Shown here in pieces: positions 20,268 through 30,792 of a DNA stretch of 64,000 nt. Each line of letters begins with the position of its first letter. Positions within the stretch are counted from its first letter, which is position 1. The notes below the pieces were generated by a model. It saw only the letters and a list, made by a program, of their open reading frames with translations. It did not search any database and was not told where the DNA came from. Source of the stretch: Methanobacterium spitsbergense. Lineage in GTDB: Archaea > Methanobacteriota > Methanobacteria > Methanobacteriales > Methanobacteriaceae. The stretch is from NCBI RefSeq assembly GCF_019931065.1, contig NZ_JAIOUQ010000016.1, forward strand, positions 104,021-168,020. The letters are read 5' to 3'. Both the position numbers and the translations under genes were made by a program.

Positions 20268-21275
20268 TTAAAATTTAGGGCCTTTTTTGTGAATTAAATT
20301 CCATATAAAGCCCAATCCATAGGAGATATGTTGTAACGGTAACAGTATAAAAGTCATCAATGAATAGATGGTTTTGGTTTTAAGGCTCACCTCAATGAAA
20401 ACTGAAATTATAAAAAGGAAGTACAGTAACAATGGAATGAAAACATAAGAACCTAACACATAATAGAATGGTAACATGAGTATTAAGTATAATATCCATG
20501 TAATTGTAATTGGAACATTTATTGTGATGATATTTCTGTGTTTTTTTACTGTATTTGTTATATTTACTCCATATTTGAACATGTTTCGTGCAAATTCCAT
20601 AATTGAACTGGTTTCATGATGCCATACCATGGCTTCTGTAACATTGATAAAATTATACCCTGATTTTCTTAATCTAAAATTTAACTCATTATCATCGGAC
20701 ATTATGAGTTTTTCATCATATCTGAACTTTGATAAAATATCTTTTTTGTATATCGCATTGTAGTTGGCTATGCTTTTAGCATACTTAGTCTTTCTTTTAG
20801 CAAAAGCAGGATTACCTCTTGATGCGATTTGGGAAGTTAATAATGTATTAATGACCAGTTCCTTTTTATTTTTGGTTTTTGCTACTAAACGAGGGCCACC
20901 AGCACCTGCAATCGTTTTATCTGTATCTTTTATTTCATGGTAAAGTGTTGAAATCCATTTTTTATCTACTATACAGTCAGCATCTGTAAATGCTATGTAT
21001 TTGGAATTTTGATCAGAATTATCAATAACTAGATTTCTAGCAAAGCAATGACCATAAAAACCAAAATCTGCTTCATTTATAACTTTATATTTAATATCTG
21101 ATCCTTCCAATGTTTTTCTGGCAATTTCTCGAGTGTTATCTGTACTATCTCCATCCACAACAACTATTTCATAGGATCTTAACTCAAAATTTTGGTTTAA
21201 AATACTTTCAAGGGTATTTTCTATATTTTTTCCCTCGTTTCTTGCAATTATTCCAACTGTTATTGTTATAGACAT
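20268..21275 (-). CDS. Family 2 glycosyltransferase with C-terminal membrane helices
   Basis: 335 residues. The N-terminal GT-A domain starts ITVGIIARNEGKNIENTLES, has VVDGDSTDN and the DxD-like AFTDADCIVD (about residue 95), and an acceptor region with MSDDNELNFRLR. Three to four membrane helices form the C-terminus. It probably adds a sugar from a nucleotide sugar to a lipid-linked glycan at the inner membrane face. It is one base from the flippase gene, so the two are cotranscribed in the order flippase then transferase. Confidence 0.85.
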   Translation of the reverse strand: MSITITVGIIARNEGKNIENTLESILNQNFELRSYEIVVVDGDSTDNTREIARKTLEGSDIKYKVINEADFGFYGHCFARNLVIDNSDQNSKYIAFTDADCIVDKKWISTLYHEIKDTDKTIAGAGGPRLVAKTKNKKELVINTLLTSQIASRGNPAFAKRKTKYAKSIANYNAIYKKDILSKFRYDEKLIMSDDNELNFRLRKSGYNFINVTEAMVWHHETSSIMEFARNMFKYGVNITNTVKKHRNIITINVPITITWILYLILMLPFYYVLGSYVFIPLLLYFLFIISVFIEVSLKTKTIYSLMTFILLPLQHISYGLGFIWNLIHKKGPKF

Positions 21276-21276
21276 T

Positions 21277-22713
21277 TTAATTCCTTATATTTTTAATAAT
21301 CTCCACATCTTCATTATCTATTCCTTTTAAAACAAATAAAACAAATAAATAAAGAACTGCTGCCATTAATATTAACAGTAATAGGTTTAGATCGTTGAAT
21401 ATCCATATGAATAATCCCATTATTAGTGAACTAATGATTATTTTAATTGAATCATTTATTAATTTTTTTCCATGGGTTATATATCCAATTCTCTGAGCAA
21501 TGATTAAAACCATAGCTAAAATTAGGAATTCAGTTATTAATGTATTGAAACTCGCTGCAATGAAACTGAATTTTGGAATTAATATTAAATTAAGTATAAT
21601 ATTCACAATCATCCCAATAAAAGTTATTTTAGTTAAAAGTACCTGTCTATTTGTGGATTGGAATAGCTGTACAAAGGCTGAATTTGCAAATGTAAAAACT
21701 GTGGCCCATATGAGTATCTGAAGTGCAGGTGCAGATTCTAAGAAAGCTTGTCCAAAAATTAAAATAATTATGTGATTTGCTAAAAGGGTAATACCCACTC
21801 CAATAGGTAACCCAATTAAGATCATATATTTAAAATATTTTTCTACTATTAACTTCAATGAATCTGTTGAAGACTCATACAATCTAGACATCACAGGGAA
21901 AATTGCAGTGTTAATTACACTTGGAATGAATATTAACAGTAGAACAATACGATATGCTGCATTATACAATCCTACAGCTTGATCACCTTGCATAAAAGAA
22001 AGCATTACAGAATCTATCCAAATATAAATTGTTACAAAAACGCCAGCCAATCCAAATTGTGCAGCTGTTTTAATTGTTGGTACCCAAAAATCCCAATCAA
22101 TCCTTATTTTCGGTAATGGCAGTTCAAACCTATTTTTTAATATAAAAATATAATAAATAAGAATTAATCCTCCTACAAAAGCATAAAGAACCGTAAATGA
22201 TACAAGACCATAATTATAGTAGATTAAAATTAAAACTCCAATTAACATCAATATATTGTTTAAAACATTTGCAATTGACTGATATTCGAGTTTTTCGTAT
22301 GCTTGAAATATTGATGCGAAAAAGCTTGAAAATGTACTGAAAATTAAAAATACCAACATAAAGTAAATTACATATACAGTTTTTGAAGGATAATCTAATA
22401 TTCTAACAATTAAAACCAATAATACTATTAAAATTGAAACTTGTAAAAGTTTTAATGAAAATACATTATTAAGATATTTATTGGTTAAAGACTTCTCTCT
22501 AGAGATTTCTCGAGTTGTTAGTATATTCAAACCAAAATCCGCGAATATTCCCAGTATACTGACTAATGCTAATGCGAAAGATAATATCCCATAATTCTCA
22601 ACTCCCAAATACCTAACTAAATAAATAGTGTATACTAAACTGATCAGATAGCTTAAAATTTGGGAAGTGAAGAGAGAACCAATGTTTTTTGCAAATCTTT
22701 GTATTGCATTCAT
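21277..22713 (-). CDS. Polysaccharide flippase (MATE/MOP superfamily, Wzx-like)
   Basis: 478 residues with 12 or more membrane helices. The N-terminus QRFAKNIGSLFTSQILSYLIS, the FGLNILTTREISR segment and the YRIVLLLIFIPSVINTAIFP region are typical of Wzx/RfbX oligosaccharide-lipid flippases. It would move lipid-linked glycan units outward. The gene heads the unit containing the downstream glycosyltransferase, in a surface-glycan cluster. Confidence 0.87.
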   Translation of the reverse strand: MNAIQRFAKNIGSLFTSQILSYLISLVYTIYLVRYLGVENYGILSFALALVSILGIFADFGLNILTTREISREKSLTNKYLNNVFSLKLLQVSILIVLLVLIVRILDYPSKTVYVIYFMLVFLIFSTFSSFFASIFQAYEKLEYQSIANVLNNILMLIGVLILIYYNYGLVSFTVLYAFVGGLILIYYIFILKNRFELPLPKIRIDWDFWVPTIKTAAQFGLAGVFVTIYIWIDSVMLSFMQGDQAVGLYNAAYRIVLLLIFIPSVINTAIFPVMSRLYESSTDSLKLIVEKYFKYMILIGLPIGVGITLLANHIIILIFGQAFLESAPALQILIWATVFTFANSAFVQLFQSTNRQVLLTKITFIGMIVNIILNLILIPKFSFIAASFNTLITEFLILAMVLIIAQRIGYITHGKKLINDSIKIIISSLIMGLFIWIFNDLNLLLLILMAAVLYLFVLFVLKGIDNEDVEIIKNIRN

Positions 22714-23007
22714 TAAAGACTTCTTTGTGTGATCTTAGATTTAAAAACTTGTTTAATCTCATCCAAATTTATAAATCTCGTCAAATAATCTACAAATAAT
22801 TTATAAAAAAGAAATAATAAACCCCATTGCTATTTAAATTAAACTATAATAGTCCATTCAACAGTTTAATGATATTTTAAATGTGACATGATACATCGAA
22901 TTAATTTTATGATAATCTGAAAATTCTATAGAATGGAATAATTTTAATCAAAGAATTAAATGTGGATAAATAAATATACTAAAGTAAAGACATAAACGAG
23001 GAGTATT

Positions 23008-23646
23008 ATGGAGAAATATGATAATTTCAATACAGATCCTTACAGTATGCATATGAAAATTACCGAATTTGTAGAGGATCAAAAAAAGGTTCTCGATGTT
23101 GGATGTGCATATGGTAATCTAGCTGAGGTAATGTCATCTAATAAATGCGAAGTTGTTGGTGTTGAAATTTCTCCTAAAGCAGGTAAAAAGGCAAAAAAAT
23201 ATTGTAAAGAAGTAATAATTGGAGATGTAGAATCAGTTGAATTATTACCAGAATATATTGATTATTTTGATTACCTTATCTTTGCAGATATTTTAGAACA
23301 TCTTAAAAATCCACTTAAAGTTTTAAAAAGGTATAAAAAATATTTAAAGGATGATGGATGTATTGTAATTTCTTTACCCAACATAACCAACTGGAGAATG
23401 AGATTGAAAATTTTATTCGGAAATTTTGAATACAAAGATACGGGAATATTGGATAGTGGTCATCTTCGTTTTTTTACCGAAAAAAGTGCAAAAAAAATGT
23501 TATCTGATGCAGGTTATGAAATTATTAAATTTGATTTAACAGGTTTAGAATCACCATTAGGATCTAAGATCATGCATAAAATCGGGACTCTACGGCCAAG
23601 TCTTTTAGCATATCAATTTTTAATAATAGCTAAAAAAAAGGTATGA
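23008..23646 (+). CDS. Class I SAM-dependent methyltransferase
   Basis: 212 residues. VLDVGCAYGNLAEVM (about residues 31-45) is the SAM-binding loop and VVGVEIS the acidic strand-2 residue. Then FADILEHLKNP and VISLPNITNWRMR are typical of methyltransferases found in glycan loci (Methyltransf_23 type). It probably modifies a sugar or lipid carrier in the surrounding cluster. The start has a clear GAGGAG site. The 294 bp upstream of it contains no feature I can support. Confidence 0.85.
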   Translation: MEKYDNFNTDPYSMHMKITEFVEDQKKVLDVGCAYGNLAEVMSSNKCEVVGVEISPKAGKKAKKYCKEVIIGDVESVELLPEYIDYFDYLIFADILEHLKNPLKVLKRYKKYLKDDGCIVISLPNITNWRMRLKILFGNFEYKDTGILDSGHLRFFTEKSAKKMLSDAGYEIIKFDLTGLESPLGSKIMHKIGTLRPSLLAYQFLIIAKKKV

Positions 23647-23787
23647 TGATAAATAAACATTTAAATTAATTATCAAGAATACTAAGATAAAAGAAACTCT
23701 TTTGATAAAATTTGAATTCTGGAAAAACCGATTCAATAGCAGATATGGATTAAAATATCTATTTAAATTTATAATTTGGAAGTAATA

Positions 23788-24816
23788 ATGAAGCAAAAAG
23801 TTTCAATAATAATCCTTAACTGGAATGGATGGGAAGATACAATAGAATGTCTTGAATCACTTTATCAAGTAGACTATCCTGATTATGATGTGATTGTAGT
23901 TGATAATGGTTCTCAAATTGAGTCTGTTGAAATGTTAAAGAAATATGCATCAGGAGACCTTTCAGTTGAATCAGATTTTTTTGTTTATAATGAATTTAAC
24001 AAACCTATTAACATCTTTGAATATACTGCCAAGGGATTAAAATCATTGCAAATAATTAATGAAAATTATAATAATTTAAATTCAAATAATAAGCTTATAT
24101 TAATTAAAAATGAAATTAATTCTGGCTTTTCTGAAGGCAATAATATTGGTATAAAGTTTTCGTTGCAATTTTTAAATTCGGATTATATTCTGCTTCTAAA
24201 TAATGATACAGTGGTTGATAAGAATTTCTTAAATGAACTTGTAAAATTTGCAGATACCGACCATAAAGCGGGTATTGTAGGGCCAATGGTTAATTACTAT
24301 GATAAACCGGATAAAACTGCTTATATTGGGCATAATGTAAATTTATGCAATGGTAGAATATCAGATCCTCCAATAATTGATGTAAACAATCCCAAATCCG
24401 TGCAGATCGATTATGTTGTTGGTTGTGGATTGCTTATAAAGAGAAGAGTTATTGATGATATTGGATTACTTGATCCAAATTATTTTTTATATTATGAAGA
24501 TGCTGACTGGTGTTTAAGAGCTAAGAAACATGGCTATGACATATTTTACGTGCCAAAATCTAAAATATGGCATAAAATACCTTCAGAAGAGATAAGATCT
24601 TTGAGTTCATATTATTATGGGAATAGAAACTCTTTTTTATTGATAAAAAAGAATAGGGATTCTTTTAATTTATTTTGTTATATCCAATTATTTATCAATA
24701 AACTCATTTTTGCACTTTATTTAATGGTTAAGGGCAAAAGTAATGCATCTAATATGGTAATGCATGCAGTTTATGATGCAATTAGAGATGATTATGGATA
24801 TAAAAAACTGGAATAG
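23788..24816 (+). CDS. Family 2 glycosyltransferase (rhamnosyltransferase-like)
   Basis: 342 residues from the ATG at 23788 (GGAAG upstream). The start KVSIIILNWNGWEDTIECL, DVIVVDNGSQ, the NSGFSEGNNIGI loop and the LLLNNDTVVD DxD-type motif are the standard GT2 set, followed by YYEDADWCLRAKKHG, the acceptor motif. There is one hydrophobic C-terminal helix. An insertion between VVDNGS and the NSGFSEGNN loop (about 60 residues) is longer than usual. Confidence 0.88.
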   Translation: MKQKVSIIILNWNGWEDTIECLESLYQVDYPDYDVIVVDNGSQIESVEMLKKYASGDLSVESDFFVYNEFNKPINIFEYTAKGLKSLQIINENYNNLNSNNKLILIKNEINSGFSEGNNIGIKFSLQFLNSDYILLLNNDTVVDKNFLNELVKFADTDHKAGIVGPMVNYYDKPDKTAYIGHNVNLCNGRISDPPIIDVNNPKSVQIDYVVGCGLLIKRRVIDDIGLLDPNYFLYYEDADWCLRAKKHGYDIFYVPKSKIWHKIPSEEIRSLSSYYYGNRNSFLLIKKNRDSFNLFCYIQLFINKLIFALYLMVKGKSNASNMVMHAVYDAIRDDYGYKKLE

Positions 24817-24872
24817 AAATAGAATTTAATGGTTTTATTGGTTTTAAATATTATATTATAGTTCAATCTCTT

Positions 24873-26030
24873 TTACAAAGAATCGTATACTTCCTGGGTT
24901 TCTTTGGCAGCATTGTCCCATGTGAATATTTTAGATCTTTTAAGTCCCTTTTCTGTTAATTTTTGGGTCAAATCATCCTGTGTAAGGACATTGTACATAT
25001 TTAATTCCAGGGCATTATCATCATTTGGATCTACCATTATTCCTGCGTCATCAACAACTTCCGGTAGGGAGCTGGTATTTGAGGTTATTACGGGCGTACC
25101 GCATGCCATGGCTTCAAGAGGAGGCAAACCAAATCCAGCATATAAACATGGATAAACAAGAAGGTCTGATGCATTGTACCACTTGGGTAGTTCTTCTTCT
25201 GATACATATCCAAGAAATATAACATTATTTTGAAGATCCAACTCTCTTATTGTATTTAACAACTGTTTTCTAGCCCCGTAGCTTTGAGGATCACCTATTT
25301 TTAACAGTTTGATACCTGGTAATTTCTTTTTAAGTTTTGCTAGTGATCTTAACAGGAAGTTCAGATTCTGTCTTGGTGTTTCAGAACCGACATAGAGTAT
25401 GAATTTCTGATCCTTTGGAATGTTGTGTTGTATTAGAATATCTTTATTCCTTTTTTTATGGTAGAGATCATGGTCAACTGCAGCACTCACAATATGTATC
25501 CTCTCTTTAGGATAGTTCAAATATTTAATAATTTCATCTTTGGAAAATTCTGAAATTGTCATAATCCGATCTGCTTTTTTTAATCCTGACATATTACTTT
25601 TCCATAATCTTGAATGATTCTTTTCAAAGGCCCATGGAATTAGGTCATAACACGTTACAACAGATCTGTTCGTTTTAATTGAATTTAACAGATATGCATT
25701 TTCCTGAGAGGTGATATGTTTAATATTCTGCTTTTTTATATTATTTTGGACCTTGATTTTGTATCTGTAACGGTCAATGTTTTTAAGAGTTGTTCTGCCA
25801 ATTTCAACAAAGAAATTTTTTAGTTTTGAATCTTCATGAGTTTGAGTATCTGGTTTATTCTCTAAATTTGATTTTAATGGATGACTATATCTTTTTTCAA
25901 GGTTATGCATAATAGATTCGTATTCAATGATATTCAATTTAACATCAAGCCTTTTATGTATCTCTATTTGATATTTAGACATTCCAAATATCTTATCAGT
26001 CTTTGGTCCGTTAATATAATCTATTTGCAT
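24873..26030 (-). CDS. Family 4 glycosyltransferase
   Basis: 385 residues with a GT-B fold. The N-terminal domain has TCYDLIPWAFEKNHSR and IMTISEFSKDEIIKYL, and the C-terminal domain has FILYVGSETPRQNL, FLGYVSEEELPKWYN and LPPLEAMACGTPVI. The usual EGFGLPPLE (EX7E) motif reads AGFGLPPLE here, so the first Glu is Ala. That position is not essential in every member, but it is worth noting. It probably acts in surface-glycan assembly with its neighbours. Confidence 0.87.
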   Translation of the reverse strand: MQIDYINGPKTDKIFGMSKYQIEIHKRLDVKLNIIEYESIMHNLEKRYSHPLKSNLENKPDTQTHEDSKLKNFFVEIGRTTLKNIDRYRYKIKVQNNIKKQNIKHITSQENAYLLNSIKTNRSVVTCYDLIPWAFEKNHSRLWKSNMSGLKKADRIMTISEFSKDEIIKYLNYPKERIHIVSAAVDHDLYHKKRNKDILIQHNIPKDQKFILYVGSETPRQNLNFLLRSLAKLKKKLPGIKLLKIGDPQSYGARKQLLNTIRELDLQNNVIFLGYVSEEELPKWYNASDLLVYPCLYAGFGLPPLEAMACGTPVITSNTSSLPEVVDDAGIMVDPNDDNALELNMYNVLTQDDLTQKLTEKGLKRSKIFTWDNAAKETQEVYDSL

Positions 26031-26111
26031 TAAAATTTCACCTTTAAATGTTGATACAATAAGAATTATTTATTACTTTACCATACATCAAAAGTATTGA
26101 TGGATAGTTCT

Positions 26112-27302
26112 CTACCAATTTTGAAGTATACTCCTATACAGCTCTTCAGTTTCCTTTGCAATTTTATCCCAACTGTAATTATCTACCATTTCCCTTCCTT
26201 TATTTCCAAAGTTTTTCCTTATATCTTCATTTTTTAGTAGATATGTCAAAGCATCTGCAAGGTTTTGAACATTGCATGGTTTTGCAAGTAAACCATTTTC
26301 TCCATGCTTTACAATGTCGGGTATACCTCCAAGATCAGAGGCAACAATTGGAATACCTGCTGCCATGGCCTCTAAATTTACAATACCAAAAGATTCGGCC
26401 ATTGTTGTTGATGGTAAACAGAATATATCAGCTGATTTATAATACAATGGCTTTTTTTCATCTTCAACAAATCCTGTGAAAACCACATTGTTTTCAACAC
26501 CCAATTTTTTAGCCAAGTCACTGAGATAATCAAACATTTGGCCTCTGCCTGCAAAAATTAGTTTAGTATTTGGAAATTCCTTTTTAACGGTTTTAAAAGC
26601 TTTTAATAATATATCCGGACCTTTATATTGGACTAAACTTCCGAAAAAGAGAATTATATTGTCCTCCAATGGTAGTCCTAAGTTAATCCTTGATTCTTCC
26701 CTTGTGTAGGGGGTTGTTACCTCTGGTATATTGATTCCATTGGGTATTACTACTATTTTATCCTTATATTTCCTTAAAAAGGGTGATTCATTGGCATATG
26801 CTTTAGTGGTAGCAATTATAACCTCTGCAGAGCCCAATACTTTGTTAATAAATAATTTATTGTAAATAGATACTCCTGTATTGCGCATGAAACTACCGCC
26901 TGTTTCCTGCCCATCAAACTGATATGTTAATAGAAATGGTACCTTTTTCCGTTTGGCATACAGCAGTGCAGGAAGATCAGAATAGGGAATTGGTGAATGT
27001 GCATGTACAATATCTAAATCATACTTTAATGGTTTATAAATTAATTTAAAAGAAGCATTGGCACTTGCAATTTTGAAACTGGTTGCATTGCGATGTATTT
27101 TCATGTTTGGATAAATCTCTAATGAATCAATAGAATCAATTGATGTTGTAAAAACATCAACTGAATTACCCCTATTTGCCATATTAACAGCCAAATTATA
27201 TGCTGCTATTTCTGTACCTCCATGAGCATACTTTTTAATATAATCTGGAGTATTAACCAAGTTAACATATGGAAAATGTCCAATGAAATATCCTATTTTC
27301 AT
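26112..27302 (-). CDS. Family 4 glycosyltransferase
   Basis: 396 residues. The N-terminal domain has HGGTEIAAYNLAVNMANRG and DIVHAHSPIPYSDLPAL, and the C-terminal domain has NIILFFGSLVQYKGPDILL, VVFTGFVEDEKKP and ESFGIVNLEAMAAGIP, an intact EX7E motif. This is the standard GT-B pattern of retaining transferases using nucleotide sugars. It lies 81 bp upstream of the other GT4 gene on the same strand. Confidence 0.9.
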   Translation of the reverse strand: MKIGYFIGHFPYVNLVNTPDYIKKYAHGGTEIAAYNLAVNMANRGNSVDVFTTSIDSIDSLEIYPNMKIHRNATSFKIASANASFKLIYKPLKYDLDIVHAHSPIPYSDLPALLYAKRKKVPFLLTYQFDGQETGGSFMRNTGVSIYNKLFINKVLGSAEVIIATTKAYANESPFLRKYKDKIVVIPNGINIPEVTTPYTREESRINLGLPLEDNIILFFGSLVQYKGPDILLKAFKTVKKEFPNTKLIFAGRGQMFDYLSDLAKKLGVENNVVFTGFVEDEKKPLYYKSADIFCLPSTTMAESFGIVNLEAMAAGIPIVASDLGGIPDIVKHGENGLLAKPCNVQNLADALTYLLKNEDIRKNFGNKGREMVDNYSWDKIAKETEELYRSILQNW

Positions 27303-27387
27303 GTTAAGACCCTATTATTATGAATAATATTGAATTATATCTATATTATAAATCATGACCAGATTTTGTTGTAAATAAAAGAGATTA

Positions 27388-27777
27388 TTATTTTATATTG
27401 TTTTTTAAATCTGAATCATCTTCAATATCTTGCTTATCATCAGTTTTAATATTATTTTGTTGAATAGCTAATTCTCTCACAAGATCTGTTAATTCTTCTT
27501 CAATTGTTTCGATCTTATTGTACATTTTGAATATCAAATAGAAACTTAGGAGTAAGCCTAGTATCAGTGCAAAATCCAGTCCTCTGCCTATACCTGTATA
27601 TATTGCAAAATAATTTGTTGTGTTAGGGTATATTGAAATGAAAATGATGACCAACCATATAATAATCCATGCAAAAAGCATGCCTAAAGACATTTTTCCA
27701 TCTCTAAACCTTAAAATACTCAGAACCATGGCTAATATTCCAAGAAAAATTGCAATTATCTGGTATATTTCTATCAT
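27388..27777 (-). CDS. DUF2304 small membrane protein
   Basis: 129 residues with three membrane helices (about 4-20, 30-52, 66-88) and an acidic coiled-coil-like tail. The layout IYQIIAIFLGILAMVLSILR then RFRDGKMSLGMLFAWIIIW is that of DUF2304 proteins, which sit beside family 2 glycosyltransferases such as the one 105 bp downstream. They are thought to assist a polyprenyl-phosphate sugar transferase; this is inference from gene pairing. Confidence 0.8.
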   Translation of the reverse strand: MIEIYQIIAIFLGILAMVLSILRFRDGKMSLGMLFAWIIIWLVIIFISIYPNTTNYFAIYTGIGRGLDFALILGLLLSFYLIFKMYNKIETIEEELTDLVRELAIQQNNIKTDDKQDIEDDSDLKNNIK

Positions 27778-27881
27778 TTTTTTTAAATCCCTGGTGGATA
27801 TTTATTATATTATCCATTTTTTTTATTTATTAATTCGTATTCCATTATTTAATGAATAAGTTAGTTTTATTAAATTTATTT

Positions 27882-28556
27882 TTATTTTAATATGTTTATT
27901 ATAAGTTTTACAAGTATTTTTAGACCTTCATCAGTGTTTGTGCCCTTGGTCATTGAATACTCGGTATATATGGTTTTTATTGGTACTTCTATTAATCTTA
28001 AATTATGACGTTTAACTTCGCCAATTATTTCAGATGAAACCCCATAATCTCTTGCATTTATTATTATTGTTTCAGCTGCTTTCCTGTTAAATGCTCTGAG
28101 TCCAGATTGTGAATCATTGACATTTATACCATAGAATATAAGGGTTATTAAATTCATTACCCTGTTTCCAAATTTTTTGGAAGAAGGCATCTCCTTAAAA
28201 TCTCTTATGCCCACAGTAACATCAGCTTCATCATTAATTACAGGTTTTGAAACTTTTAATATGTCATTTGGATCGTGTTGACCATCTGCATCAAAAGTTA
28301 CAATTACATCGGCATCTTCCATTAAAGAAGCTTCTATTCCTGTTTTTAAAGCAGCACCTAAACCCCTGTTTAGGAGATGTTTGCAGATCAATCCTTTATT
28401 ATATTTTTTAATGATATTGCTAGCTATATTGTAGGTATCATCTTTAGAACCATCATCAACCACTACAAATTCAAATCCCATCTCAATGAGATCTATAATG
28501 ACCTTTGTTATGGTTTTTTCCTCATTGTAGGCCGGTACAACAACAAATATTTTCAT
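27882..28556 (-). CDS. Dolichol-phosphate mannosyltransferase-like family 2 glycosyltransferase
   Basis: 224 residues. FVVVPAYNEEKTITKVIIDL, FVVVDDGSKDDT, NRGLGAALKTGIEAS and TFDADGQHDPNDI are the DPM1/GtrB signature set, the last with the metal-binding DADGQ. DSQSGLRAFNRKA fits the same family. It would load a sugar onto a polyprenyl phosphate. The neighbouring DUF2304 gene is a common partner. Confidence 0.9.
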   Translation of the reverse strand: MKIFVVVPAYNEEKTITKVIIDLIEMGFEFVVVDDGSKDDTYNIASNIIKKYNKGLICKHLLNRGLGAALKTGIEASLMEDADVIVTFDADGQHDPNDILKVSKPVINDEADVTVGIRDFKEMPSSKKFGNRVMNLITLIFYGINVNDSQSGLRAFNRKAAETIIINARDYGVSSEIIGEVKRHNLRLIEVPIKTIYTEYSMTKGTNTDEGLKILVKLIINILK

Positions 28557-28697
28557 TGAAACCTCTCATTTAATGAATAACTCTTTATCTTTAATATTGT
28601 CTTTTATATGTTAAATCTTTGAGTAATAACTTAATGAATCAATTAGTTTAATGGCAATATGAAATCATGACAATAGAAAAAATATTGTATGAAAATC

Positions 28698-29279
28698 TTA
28701 CTCCAAACGTTTTGCAAGTTCAGTAACACGTTTTCCAAGATTTTTTGAGGTTTCAATTCCTATTTCATCATTCATGGTATCACCTTTAGGACCCCCAACA
28801 CCTGTTCCCCCGTAATGAGCCATTGGTGCACCATCTCCAACAACAATTGCATCATGGATTAAGAGAAAATCTTGAATAACTGAGATTGTACTTTCCTGTC
28901 CACCATTTCTTGAACCGCCAACAGCTATGGATCCTCCAACTTTGTCTTTTAATTTAAAAGATCCCCTAAGTGGTCTTGATCTATCGATAAACATCTTCAA
29001 CTGTGATGTTACACTTCCAAAGTAAACAGGACTGCCAATGATCATTCCATTACATTCCATTAACTTTTCTGTTATTTCCCTCATATCATCGTATATTGCA
29101 CATTCTCCAGTTGCCTTACATATATCACAAGCAACACAAGGTTCAATATTTAATGATCCCAAATTTATAATTTCAGTTTCTGCTCCTGCTTCCTCAGCAG
29201 ATTTTAAAGCTGTTTCAACGAGGAAAGATGTGTTTCCATCAGTTCTTGGACTTCCTGAGATTCCTATAATCTTAACCAT
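28698..29279 (-). CDS. Iron-sulfur flavoprotein / NADPH-dependent FMN reductase family
   Basis: 193 residues. [20 protein letters not shown] is the FMN phosphate loop. [13 protein letters not shown] (about residues 47-59) is the compact cysteine motif that binds 4Fe-4S in methanogen Isf proteins. [19 protein letters not shown] and [10 protein letters not shown] complete the flavodoxin fold. Such proteins reduce oxygen or peroxide or pass electrons from ferredoxin. The start is the ATG at 29277-29279, with GGAGG upstream. Confidence 0.88.
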   Translation of the reverse strand: MVKIIGISGSPRTDGNTSFLVETALKSAEEAGAETEIINLGSLNIEPCVACDICKATGECAIYDDMREITEKLMECNGMIIGSPVYFGSVTSQLKMFIDRSRPLRGSFKLKDKVGGSIAVGGSRNGGQESTISVIQDFLLIHDAIVVGDGAPMAHYGGTGVGGPKGDTMNDEIGIETSKNLGKRVTELAKRLE

Positions 29280-29493
29280 ATAATATGCCTCCATAACAAA
29301 TTCATAAATTTATAATAGATTTTTTATAACAGTTTCTAAATTTACTATCCAATACTATTAATCCAATTGATAATTAAATATTATATAAAGACCTTTCAAA
29401 ATTAGAAAGATTAATAAATAGTGAACAGGAAAAATTGATTCTTAATTCTCTTTTACTAAAAATTTAATGAATAACACAAATTAAAGGATAAAA

Positions 29494-30792
29494 ATGAAAA
29501 ATAATAGTGTATACAAACCTCTTAAGGTCCAAAAAAAGGTTCTAGAAATAGTTGATGAATGTTTTAAGAAGGAAAATAATGGGGACATGGATGCCAGAAG
29601 TGTTGCATTCGATGATTTAAAGGAATTTTTAATCGAAACAGGTGATGGTTCTTACACCATTAAATCTGAAGTTTCAGAAGGATCATCCGAGACAATGCAT
29701 ACACATCATGGTGGGCTTGATGAATCCCTTGAAAAATATGTTAAACCCTCCCATCTTACAGAAAAGAAGGATGTTCATGTACTAGACATATGCAGTGGAC
29801 TGGGATACACCACAGCAGTTTGTCTGGAATATCTAAACAACGAGACAAATCCTGAAATCTGTATCGATATGGTTGAAATATCACCATTAACCCTTGCAAC
29901 TGGACTGATTATTCCAAGCCCTGTTAAATCACATGAAATTGTTAAAAAGGCAATCGAAGATAAATTATTTTCCACAGGATTTTTAAAATTCCGAACTATC
30001 AAAGAAAAAATCCCCGATAACATCAAATTAAATATTCACATTACAGATGCAAGAGAACTAGTTAAAAATTACGGTTTTACAAAAGAAACTTCACAAAATC
30101 CAGCTAAAGAAAGTGTGAATAGCAATGAATCAATTGATAAATCAAATACTTATGATGCAATATTTTTAGCACCATTTTCACCAGGTATTTCACCAGAACT
30201 ATATTCCCTAGAATTTTTAAAAGGACTTAAATCCATGCTTAAAAATGATGGCATGTTTTTAACATATACCGCTGCATCAGCTGTGAGATATGCCATAATA
30301 AAAACTGGTTTATACGTTGGTGAGGGTCCAAGATTCGGTAGAAGTGGTGGAACACTTGCATCACCTTTACTTGTAAACATTGAAAAACCATTATCATCTA
30401 GAGATGAAAGAATGGTTGCATTATCAGACGCTGGAACTCCATTTAGAGATTTTACATTGAATGATTCGAGTATTGAAATATCTGAAAGAAGGCAAAATGA
30501 ACGTAAAATTGCTAGAAAAGACTATAAATTTGCATCCACAGTCAAAAGTCCCATTTATCTTTGTAATGACATAAAAATTGAGGATCGTTTAATGCGTCGA
30601 GTTCTTAAAGACATAAGAAGGCTTGGATTTGAAGATCTGGAATCTGAAAAATCTAAATATATTGTTTGCCCACAGTACAGAGAGTGTATATGTGGTAGTA
30701 AATGTGAACCATTAGAAAATTCCAGCGAACGTGTGATTGAAATGGAGAAAAGATTAAATAAAATAATGGAATATGGTAATATCCCGGAGTAA
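29494..30792 (+). CDS. MnmC-type SAM-dependent methyltransferase
   Basis: 432 residues. ETGDGSYTIKSE and the ETMHTHHGGLDES region resemble the MnmC/DUF752 start, where a glycine-rich TGDGS segment is followed by a histidine-glycine segment. VLDICSGLGYTTAVCLEYL is the SAM loop. YDAIFLAPFSPGISPELYS supplies the DxFxP-like active-site motif. Near the end, CPQYRECICGSKC is an extra cysteine cluster, perhaps for metal. A role in tRNA wobble-base methylation is likely by family; the exact modification in archaea is not settled. Confidence 0.75.
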   Translation: MKNNSVYKPLKVQKKVLEIVDECFKKENNGDMDARSVAFDDLKEFLIETGDGSYTIKSEVSEGSSETMHTHHGGLDESLEKYVKPSHLTEKKDVHVLDICSGLGYTTAVCLEYLNNETNPEICIDMVEISPLTLATGLIIPSPVKSHEIVKKAIEDKLFSTGFLKFRTIKEKIPDNIKLNIHITDARELVKNYGFTKETSQNPAKESVNSNESIDKSNTYDAIFLAPFSPGISPELYSLEFLKGLKSMLKNDGMFLTYTAASAVRYAIIKTGLYVGEGPRFGRSGGTLASPLLVNIEKPLSSRDERMVALSDAGTPFRDFTLNDSSIEISERRQNERKIARKDYKFASTVKSPIYLCNDIKIEDRLMRRVLKDIRRLGFEDLESEKSKYIVCPQYRECICGSKCEPLENSSERVIEMEKRLNKIMEYGNIPE

